Part shown: piece after piece, positions 56,506 to 64,000 of the stretch | Layout of the letters: each line of letters starts with the position of its first letter | Position numbering within the stretch: the first letter of the stretch is position 1 | Assembly (NCBI GenBank): GCA_027627225.1 | Contig: CM051026.1 | Location: 4,421,915 to 4,485,914, forward strand | Direction of reading: 5' to 3' | Length of the DNA: 64,000 nucleotides | From: Congeria kusceri | Taxonomy: Eukaryota; Mollusca; Bivalvia; Myida; Dreissenidae | Position numbers and translations under genes: made by a program | The notes under the pieces: generated by a model | What the model saw: only the letters and a program-made list of their open reading frames with translations | The model's database searches: none | What the model was told of the DNA's origin: nothing

Positions 56506-56817
56506 ATTAAATAGTCCAGTAAATATAAATATTTAGGTAAAACAAATTCCTTCACAATAAATTTTGATGTTTATCAGTAGTGTATAATATAAAGATATTG
56601 TAAAAAAAAGTCCTCAGAAATATTTCCTGTTTTAATGTAAATAATAGCTTTTAAAAGTTTTATACTTTTTGTTTTATTTTCTGCCTTTAACTGTCCACCA
56701 TACATTATATTTTTCGCTCCATGATGTCATTTCCGGTCACGATGTTTACATGTATGGCATTATTTTTTGTGTCAAGAAACAGGAACTATCGGTTAATCTC
56801 GTGATATACTCAGCAAT

Positions 56818-58208
56818 ATGGTAAGATCACTTTTCATCTATTGTATTTAGATAGTTATTTACAGAAATATTTTATTTTACTGCGCATAAAAGTGCCTCAT
56901 ATTTATGTTTTGATGCAAGCAGACGATTTTTGGTAATTATAGAAAGATCTGGTTTAATTTGTGTTACTGATTAAAATTACGTAATATTTCACCACTAGAA
57001 ATACAGAAACAATATTTAAATCAATATTACACCAAATAATGCCATAAAACATGCGCAAAATAACTGTAACAACTGTATATTTCGCGGGGAATTAAAACTA
57101 CGGAAGGCCATTAGGGTCTGAACAACTAATAATGTAATATTACTTTTTCATCTTAATACATTAAATATTTCGATTTTTTTAAGTAAAACTGTTGAATGAT
57201 ATATTTTTATGATCTTTTTGTTGTAGGCTGAATCCGATAAAGTGCCTAAGGAAACGTCTCAACATGTATGTTTTCTATGTGGTGAGGACAACAATTTGGA
57301 GACAGTAAAACTTACACCAAAAGGATGTTCGGGCTTAATTGCAGCAGCATCAGTTAGAGGTAGTTAACAATTGAATACTGAAAACTTAATATGTTTCTTT
57401 TATTTTGAATGAAACAGATGCCTTTTATTCAAATTGTTTAAATGATTTGATTTAACATTATGTAGTTTTAAATTACCCAGTACTATAAGTGGTACGTCAT
57501 TGCATATGTAGTTGATTTGATGATCTTTATTAGTATAATAAGTTTTATTGGGTATTTTCTTTTTAAATAGTATTATACTTTTATACATATTTAGGTATGT
57601 GTGTTTTAAAAACAGGGACTACAGTATATTTTCCTATATTGTTAAAATAAAAATACATAAATATGCAGTGTGTTGACTGGATGAACATCTGCTTTACGCT
57701 TTATAAAGTGATGTTAATGTATTCATGTTTTCAGAGTTTTTTAATACTTGTAGATAATAGTAATAATAAAAGAATAATAAAAATAATAATTAATATAAAA
57801 AAATTGTGTTTTTACATTTAAGGCCAGAGCCTTGAAGTCTCCCCCGGACAGGCAGTGCATTCGATGTGCAGAAAGAAGTTCTGTCACCCCAACAGTCAGC
57901 GCAAGCAGGTTGAACAAACCTTCATCCCGCCATCGCCCAAGACGAGAAAAAGTACAGAGGAAGTGTTTGACTTTAAAAACAAATGTTTGTTTTGTGGTAA
58001 GAATGCCAAATATGACACTGGAAAGCGCGGGCCAGATGTTCACCCAGTAATCACACTGGATTTCCAGAAAACCATAGCTGACATTTGTAAAACTAGACGA
58101 GATGAATGGGCAAGCCTGATACTGGGGCGACTAAACTATGCCCAAGATTTGCCAGCTGTAGAAGCACGGTACCATCAGACCTGTTCATCAAATTTCAGGT
58201 CTGGTTAA
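56818..58208 (+). CDS. 5' exons of the nuclease/CXC gene: two C2HC zinc modules (173 codons to first TAA)
   Basis: Exon 1 is only the ATG (56818-56820, donor GTAAGATC). Exon 2 is 57227-57359 and exon 3 starts at 57823. Sites are GT-AG and phases join: M/AESDKVPKETSQHVCFLCGE. The first module is C16-x2-C19 ... H58-x2-C61 (CFLC, HSMC). The second is C100-x2-C103 ... H163-x2-C166 (CLFC, YHQTC). This repeated C-x2-C / H-x2-C pattern suggests two zinc-binding treble-clef-like domains. The frame runs on into the long ORF but meets TAA at 58206 and 58218. An ATG-only first exon followed by GCT is a common animal arrangement and supports this start. Confidence 0.7.
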
Positions 58209-58220
58209 AACATTCCATAA
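58206..58220 (+). other. Two in-frame TAA codons splitting the nuclease/CXC gene
   Basis: The frame reads SSNFRSG, TAA, N-I-P, TAA, QFQSESSELN and then stays open for 1288 codons. Upstream and downstream are in the same frame. Removing AG/GTCTGG...TTCCAG as an intron would excise 31 nt, too short and frame-breaking. Either nonsense mutations, a sequencing or assembly error, or readthrough is needed for a full protein. Confidence 0.85.
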
Positions 58221-61200
58221 CAATTCCAGTCTGAATCATCTGAGCTGAATGTTGAAGTCAAAAGAGGTCGGCCTTCCAGACAAAATGCAACTGCTGCTTT
58301 TCATGAAATCGTTCATTTCCTTGAAGATAATTGTGAAATCCAAGTAACTGTGTCTGATCTTGTAGACAAAATGAAAGACATATGTGGTGAAGAGCAAGCA
58401 TACAGCAGTGTCTACATGAAGAAAATGTTAATGGAACATTTTGGTAGTAGCATATTGGTTACTGAACTAGATGGCCGTCAAAATGTTGTTTCTTTTAAGA
58501 GCACAGCCCATGCTATATTATACTCTTATTATGATAGGTTGAATAAAGACGACAATGAATCTGAACAAAAAGCAATCATAAAAACTGCAAGTAGGCTTAT
58601 TCTTAATGATATAAAGGCACTTGATTATGACAAAGACTTTTACCCACTATCGTTAGAAATGAGCTCTCTTGAAACAAACCTCTGTTACATACCAGATAGT
58701 ATCAAACTATTCTTGCAATTGTTATTTGGCTCCAATGGTAGTGAGAAGAAAGTGGCGTCTATTGGACAATCAATTGTACAAGCAGCAACACCTCGAAGTT
58801 TGATCGCACCATTACAAATCGGTCTCGGTGTACAGATGCACCATCACTTTGGGTCCAAATTCCTAATTGACACTCTCAACAGTTTAGGTTTTTGTTCATC
58901 ATACCAGGAAGTTCTTAAATACGAGTCGTGTGCTGCACAATCACAGGGATCAAATGTTGAAAGAAGCGATGGTCAATTCCTCCAATTTATGGCAGATAAT
59001 GTGGACCATAACATTAGGACTCTTGATGGACATGAAACCTTCCATGGGATGGGAATAATAGCCACAATTACTCCAAAGGGAAAACACCAAAGACACATTT
59101 TTAGGAGGGATATATCCAGAGAAGATTTGGTAAAATTGGGAAGAATAAATGTACATTTTTATAAGCAAACGATGAGTAGAATAGAGGATATAACATACGG
59201 ACAGATGACGAAGATCGTATCCATTGACAACAACCCAGAATTGGATTTTTTAATAAGATTGACAAGGCCACTGAAATCAGGGATTCCTGGATGGTCAGGG
59301 ACAATGCAGGCTGTCAGAACGGGCGCCTATCCAGGACAGACAGAAGTTGTATTTCTTTCTATGATAGACATGAACACGACTGACTTATCATGCATCTACT
59401 CAACATTACTTTTCGTAGCCAAACAATCTGAAAATACCGAAACATCTCCAGTAGTGACTTTTGACCAACCACTCTTCTGGAAAGCGTTCTGTATTATTAC
59501 AAATGAACCTGATGGGTCGCCTCTGAAAAAAGTTGTTTTGAGACTCGGAGCATTTCACACCGAAATGAGCTTTCTGGGATGTATTGGAAAAATCATGGAC
59601 AATTCCGGGATAACAGACGTTTTTGCGACTGTTTATGCTGCAAACACAGTGGGCCACATGCTGAGTGGAAAAGCTGTCGGAAGAGCTGTACGGGGACATA
59701 TGCTGATGTGTGATGCTCTTGATGAGTTTCTTCTTAAGAAAAACGTCAGTACGTCAATAGAACAAATTGACCAAATGGATACAAACAACAACGAAAACAG
59801 CAATGAAAATGCCACACAAATTATACAAAGTGAAACACTGGTAAATCTAATGGATCAAGTACTGTCTCGAAGTATACTGCCAGATGATCTTCAGAATAGT
59901 ATTGTGTTAAGGGAGTTCATCGAAGACTACAACAATACAAAAGAATCACTGCAAAGGTACAGAACAGCAAAGTTGTGGCTCCAATACATGGACATGGTGG
60001 AACTACTGAAGCAGTTTCTAGCAGCCGAGAGAACAGGAAATTGGAAACAACATCTGAGTTCCATGCAACAAATGTTGCCATATTTTGCTGCAGCCGGGCA
60101 CAATATGTATTTAAAGTCAGGGTATGTTTATTTACAAACAATGGCTAACCTGTCAGAAACGCATGCCGAAGTGTATGAAGCTTTTATGAACGGTCACCAT
60201 GTTATCAGAAGGAGCGATCGATTTTGGGGTGGACTATCAAGTGACCTTGTAATTGAACAAGTGCTTATGAGAAGCATCAAATCGGTGGGCGGCTTGACTC
60301 GAGGCAGTGGAATGTCAGACGCACAGAGGGCAAGGTGGCTTTTAGCGATGCCAGCATGTGCCGAAGTTAATGAAGCCCTTCAAGAATTCAGTGGCCAAAG
60401 ATACGAAAGCAGTGATCAGCATAAAGAAAGTACGAAAGCCAGAATAGCAAGAGATGAAAAGGATAGAACAACCTTCATAGAGTTTTTAAAGGACAGGAAT
60501 CCGTTTGAAGCTGAAACAAATCTGAGAAACATAGACACAGGAGCAGTAGCAGATAAAAATGTTAATGCTGATATGGCGAAAGATATTGGTCAGCGTATCT
60601 TAGACGATTTGGTCGGGCAACATGTCATGTCATATTCATTTAAGAAAGCAAATCAAGTGGTAACAATGGGCACGAAAAGTAACCTGAAAATTAATGGTGA
60701 TGAAATTTCATTTGATCCGCAACTTTTGTTCCAAAGGCTTGTTGCAGTATCGGATTATGAACTTGAAGACAAGAAAACGTTGTTTCAGCACGAACTGTGT
60801 GTTCATCCAGTGGCTCTGTTTGATTCTTCTGGTCTTCTCAGGGAAGCGCAGAAATCACAACTTGCAATGGCCTTATGGGACACGTGTAAAATGGGTCAAG
60901 AAGATTGCTTATCAGTAACTGATCATGTGTACGTATTGGATGGTGGCTCTCTTATACAGCGCCTGCCATGGAACCCAGGAGACACGTTTGGTCAAATTGC
61001 TACAAAATACACGTCATTTGTAGAATCTTCATACGGTACACCGCTTGTTGTTTTTGATGGATATATTAGTGGGGCAACATCAAAAGATGTAACACACGAA
61101 AGGCGCGCAAAGGGAAAATCTAGCAATAGAGTCCTTTTCAATGAAAAAACTCCATTCCGAGGAAAGAAAGAAACGTTTTTGACAAATTCTGATAACAAGC

Positions 61201-62087
61201 AGGACTTTATTGATTTACTTGACATTCATTTAACGAATAAAGGCTGCATTGTTAAACGCTCTGATGAAGATGCAGATTTTCTCATTGTGCAAACCGCCGT
61301 CGAAGAGTATCTACACAGGAAGGTTGTAGTTGTGGGTGAAGACACAGACATTTTAGTTCTTTTGTTGTATCATTCCAAGCCAGAAAGACACAGCATATAT
61401 TTTAGATCTGACAAAAAGATAGATCTGAAGAAGAAGATTTGGGACGTAACTAATGTACAAAATATAATAGGTCCCGATTGCTCTCGACACCTACTTTTTC
61501 TACATGCTATTACCGGTTGTGACACTACATCAAGGATGTTTGGTATTAGCAAGGGAGCTGCACTGAAGAAATTACTTTCAAACGAAATAAATTCAAACGA
61601 TGCGGAAGTTTTCTTACAATCGTCGTCACATGAGCATGTGGAAAAACATGGAGAGGCAGTGTTAGTATCTCTCTACAATGGTGCCACCAGTACAACCATT
61701 GATGATCTTCGGTATCAAAAGTTTCTCCAGAAAGTACACTCTACAAATACGTTTGTAAATGTGCAAGCTCTGCCTCCAACTTCAACTGCTGCAAAGTATC
61801 ACAGTTACAGAACTTACCTTCAGGTCCAAACATGGATTGGAAACAAACTAAACCCAGAGAAATGGGGTTGGCATCGTAAGGATAGTCAACTTGTGCCAAC
61901 AAAATGTGATCTACCAGTTGCGCCGGAAAGGCTATTGAAGACTGTAAGGTGTTGCTGCAAGTCCAATTGCGAAACAAAACGCTGCTCTTGTCGAAAGAAT
62001 GGCTTAGTCTGCACGGCTGCATGTGGCGAATGTAAGGGTGTTGATTGCGTTAATGTGGTGGTCACAGAAGCAGATTTAGAAATGTGA
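58221..62087 (+). CDS. Long ORF: FEN/XPG (PIN-like) nuclease-like region plus C-terminal CXC cluster
   Basis: The frame is open from 58221. The first ATG is 58371 (1238 aa); counting from the GTG at 58350 gives 1245 residues, used below. The first ~850 residues are unrecognised, mostly helical, with a basic KRGRPSRQN start. Residues 862-1080 have the order of a FEN/XPG-type 5' nuclease: LDGGSL (D864), VVFDGY (D903), DEDADFLIV (D972, D974, D976), VVGEDTDILVLL (D998, D1000) and HAITGCDTTS..FGISKGAA (D1058), the last like the 'GCD...GIG' helix-hairpin-helix entry. Residues 1201-1237 are a cysteine cluster (CCCKSNCETKRCSCRK, then CTAACGEC..DC) of the tesmin/TSO1 CXC type, a DNA-binding element. 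Such proteins are multicopy in some invertebrates, which suggests a mobile or domesticated-transposon origin (inference). AATAAA follows at 62142. Confidence 0.8.
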   Translation, partial: QFQSESSELNVEVKRGRPSRQNATAAFHEIVHFLEDNCEIQVTVSDLVDKMKDICGEEQAYSSVYMKKMLMEHFGSSILVTELDGRQNVVSFKSTAHAILYSYYDRLNKDDNESEQKAIIKTASRLILNDIKALDYDKDFYPLSLEMSSLETNLCYIPDSIKLFLQLLFGSNGSEKKVASIGQSIVQAATPRSLIAPLQIGLGVQMHHHFGSKFLIDTLNSLGFCSSYQEVLKYESCAAQSQGSNVERSDGQFLQFMADNVDHNIRTLDGHETFHGMGIIATITPKGKHQRHIFRRDISREDLVKLGRINVHFYKQTMSRIEDITYGQMTKIVSIDNNPELDFLIRLTRPLKSGIPGWSGTMQAVRTGAYPGQTEVVFLSMIDMNTTDLSCIYSTLLFVAKQSENTETSPVVTFDQPLFWKAFCIITNEPDGSPLKKVVLRLGAFHTEMSFLGCIGKIMDNSGITDVFATVYAANTVGHMLSGKAVGRAVRGHMLMCDALDEFLLKKNVSTSIEQIDQMDTNNNENSNENATQIIQSETLVNLMDQVLSRSILPDDLQNSIVLREFIEDYNNTKESLQRYRTAKLWLQYMDMVELLKQFLAAERTGNWKQHLSSMQQMLPYFAAAGHNMYLKSGYVYLQTMANLSETHAEVYEAFMNGHHVIRRSDRFWGGLSSDLVIEQVLMRSIKSVGGLTRGSGMSDAQRARWLLAMPACAEVNEALQEFSGQRYESSDQHKESTKARIARDEKDRTTFIEFLKDRNPFEAETNLRNIDTGAVADKNVNADMAKDIGQRILDDLVGQHVMSYSFKKANQVVTMGTKSNLKINGDEISFDPQLLFQRLVAVSDYELEDKKTLFQHELCVHPVALFDSSGLLREAQKSQLAMALWDTCKMGQEDCLSVTDHVYVLDGGSLIQRLPWNPGDTFGQIATKYTSFVESSYGTPLVVFDGYISGATSKDVTHERRAKGKSSNRVLFNEKTPFRGKKETFLTNSDNKQDFIDLLDIHLTNKGCIVKRSDEDADFLIVQTAVEEYLHRKVVVVGEDTDILVLLLYHSKPERHSIYFRSDKKIDLKKKIWDVTNVQNIIGPDCSRHLLFLHAITGCDTTSRMFGISKGAALKKLLSNEINSNDAEVFLQSSSHEHVEKHGEAVLVSLYNGATSTTIDDLRYQKFLQKVHSTNTFVNVQALPPTSTAAKYHSYRTYLQVQTWIGNKLNPEKWGWHRKDSQLVPTKCDLPVAPERLLKTVRCCCKSNCETKRCSCRKNGLVCTAACGECKGVDCVNVVVTEADLEM

Positions 62088-62141
62088 ACGTAGTGTCATA
62101 TTTTTCTGTGAAATAATAGACATAAGAATATTACGTATTAC

Positions 62142-62147
62142 AATAAA
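62142..62147 (+). terminator. Polyadenylation signal of the nuclease/CXC gene
   Basis: AATAAA lies 55 nt after the stop codon (62085-62087), followed by AT-rich sequence. Position and context support the 3' end of the transcript. Confidence 0.5.
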
Positions 62148-63030
62148 TTAAATTGAAAGTGTAAAGTTTAGAGCATGGTTTTTTATGAAATGGTACCACA
62201 TTGCCAGTGGTTTAATATTTAATGGTTTGTGTCCTGTGTTTGAGTTGTATTTGTAGAAATCCGGACGCATTTTATACATTGACATGTATATACACTTGTT
62301 ATCAATTTACTTGATGTAAGTTGTATTGAATGTAGATTCTTTATTATATTTTAGAAGTTCAAGAAATCATATTTAATATTTAATAATATCTATATGAGAA
62401 TGAAAGGATATGTGTATGTTTTAAGAAGCATGTACATAGTTTCGTTACATAATGTAAAATGCATGTCCCATACACGATATGAGTGGGTGGGGTAAATCTG
62501 ACCCGTAAACGGTTTAGTATTTGACTTTGTAAGACGATATTTTACTATAATTTGTAAAGCACTTATTATACATTGAAGTTACTATTATGAGAGTACGTTA
62601 TAAATGAATGTGAATGAAAAATACTACTTTCCATTACAATTATATACATGTGGTAATAAAACCATTTCCTTTCTGTGTGGGTTGGGAAAGTCATTTTACC
62701 AACTAATACATTCAATATTTTTGGGATCGAATGTGCTATTAAATTTCCTTATGCATTGACTAGTATATATAGCTCATTTTGTGATGATATGTTGTTAAAA
62801 ACACTTGATTCCACTTGATTTTCTCATAATGTAATAATATACGTGTATAAATAAAAACGTTTTAATCGAAAATATAGTGCTATCAAACCACTGCGTTTTT
62901 TTCCTATTTCCCCTAAATATTTCTTTGAGGACTTTTAGTATAGTACTGTTGGGATGTAATATGTGTTGGAAATACATTTATAACTCGTGAAGGAATTTGT
63001 TTTGGGTTTGGGTAAATTATAGGCTAATAT
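62148..63030 (+). other. AT-rich intergenic sequence, no feature recognised
   Basis: No protein-like ORF or repeat seen. Confidence 0.4.
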
Positions 63031-63039
63031 GACTGGACT

Positions 63040-63115
63040 AAAAACACGAAACGCGAATATCGAATCAGCTCTGAGAGCGATTTCAAATATGAACCTGGAA
63101 TATCGAGTGAAACGA
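63040..63115 (+). repeat. Stray copy of the 61 bp unit
   Basis: ACGAAACGCGAATATCGAAT, CAGCTCTGAGAGCGATTTCA and AATATGAACCTGGAATATCG align with diverged units at 56273-56400 of the 61 bp array. It lies downstream of the nuclease/CXC gene in the same orientation as the array upstream of it. 63116-63960 holds nothing recognised. Confidence 0.6.
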
Positions 63116-63965
63116 AGAAGTAGTTACGTTCTTGTAATCAATAAGACCTTAAAAAGGAATAAAATACTGTTTGATGAACTACTCCTAATCAATGAGGTGA
63201 ATAACAGAATTAGGCTGGACATGCATCTTTATAATGTACCTGTCCATTGCAAAGTCAACAACAGTAAGTAATCTGTCTCGTTTGGGTCGTTCTGTAGGCA
63301 ATGTCAAACTGAGCTTATGATAAATCTGGCATTTCCAGTACTCGTGCGAGCGCTTTGTGCCCACACGGCGGTCTCGTTTATCCATGCATTCATAAGACCA
63401 GTTCTCAAAGGTACAACGAACTTACAACTTCTCCTAGGTAGGAGAGATCATCTATGTATTTGAGAGGGAACTGGTAATGTTAATGTTTAACAGGCGGATG
63501 GGATGTATCGAGGGGACTGAAAACAGGAAGTGTCTTTTCTGGTCAAAACAAGATATTTATAAGGGATATTTCTGTAAATTATAGCGATATCTTTTTTGGC
63601 AAACATATATGTATTTGAACGTTATAAAAATACGTTTCTTTACGTTGAAGTATAGGAGCGTTCTGCGGCCAGGTTTGAAATATTTGTCCTCATAATAATG
63701 AGATGGCATTATTTGACAGTCGGGTCAGTTTACGATGTTAATTTCACCATGGGGTCAGATTTCGCGGGTACCTGGGTACATTTTCACTACCCGGGGTATT
63801 CGATATTTGCGTTGAGGAATTGCATGTACATGTCTACAAACGTTTAATCCAACATAATGTTCTTGCATTAAACACCCAAAACGACACAAAATGTACTCAA
63901 AACGCAAGTCTGTGCGGTGTTGGTATGGTCTTATCATTTACGAAACTCGTTTTTCTTGAGTGACG

Positions 63966-64000
63966 GATCCGTGGTCTGGTGGTAATGTCCTGGCTCCCGA
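63966..64000 (+). mobile_element. Probable SINE head cut by the window edge
   Basis: GGATCCGTGGTCTGGTGGTA followed by ATGTCCTGGCTCCCGA has a tRNA A-box-like core (TGGTCTGGTGG) and an anticodon-arm-like continuation. The B box would lie beyond 64000. Confidence 0.4.

Noticed and set aside
58187..58231. A mini-intron (AG/GTCTGG...TTCCAG) removing both TAA codons
   Set aside because: It would be 31 nt, below any plausible animal intron length, and would shift the frame of the 1245-residue ORF.

Overview
The window reads as nuclear DNA of a marine or freshwater mollusc, most likely a bivalve. It is AT-rich, has spliced genes with GT-AG introns, tRNA-derived SINE heads, and many short interspersed repeats of a type I associate with bivalve genomes. 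Species assignment is inference; nothing here is bacterial or viral. Most of the sequence is repetitive. Only three loci have convincing spliced coding structure, all on the + strand.

Genes. (1) 27180-31347: a three-exon TRIM-like protein (566 aa, no RING) with two B-box zinc fingers, a coiled coil and a C-terminal beta-propeller-like region. All phases join and the splice sites are canonical. Two TCACGTGA boxes lie about 240 bp upstream of its ATG. (2) 47323-50210: a six-exon gene (417 aa) whose C-terminus matches my recollection of DUF4806. It lies between inverted termini at 46185 and 51380 that carry GATATCGG-rich subterminal repeats, and it is preceded by a 94-codon exon that looks like the C-terminal end of a transposon protein. 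I read the whole as a decayed DNA transposon carrying a DUF4806 gene. (3) 56818-62087: a gene with two C2HC zinc modules, a long middle region, a FEN/XPG (PIN-like) nuclease-like region and a terminal CXC cysteine cluster. Its frame is continuous over 1466 codons except for two TAA codons 12 nt apart at 58206 and 58218.

Layout. 0.0-8.6 kb: overlapping repeat families, a 1.5 kb TIR element (6470-7986), and a relic resembling a thrombospondin type 1 exon. 8.6-10.2 kb: a very regular 110 bp satellite. 10.4-12.1 kb: a TIR-bounded relic. 13.7-15.6 kb: a 166 bp tandem array. 16.3-16.9 kb: a pogo/Tigger-like non-autonomous element. 18.7-26.4 kb: more hairpin-ended repeats, a 30 bp array, and a SINE nested in a repeat. 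27-31 kb: the B-box gene. 32-34.3 kb: decayed coding sequence, partly a non-LTR retrotransposon. 34.9-46 kb: repeats, tRNA-like elements, one near full-length SINE and an 81/126 bp higher-order array. 46.2-51.4 kb: the DUF4806 element. 51.4-56.5 kb: GT-rich, CpG-rich and 61 bp minisatellites. 56.8-62.1 kb: the nuclease/CXC gene. 62.1-64 kb: a stray copy of the 61 bp unit and a SINE head cut by the window edge.

The most interesting pattern across the window is architectural. At least eight repeat families with different sequences share a 5' fold-back, a GTCCGTC-rich block, degenerate tandem core units, and a 3' hairpin followed by either CTCTTGTT or four bases and CTAGTTT. Stem sequences differ between families while the structure and the terminal tag persist. 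The second is the TIR-bounded DUF4806 element.
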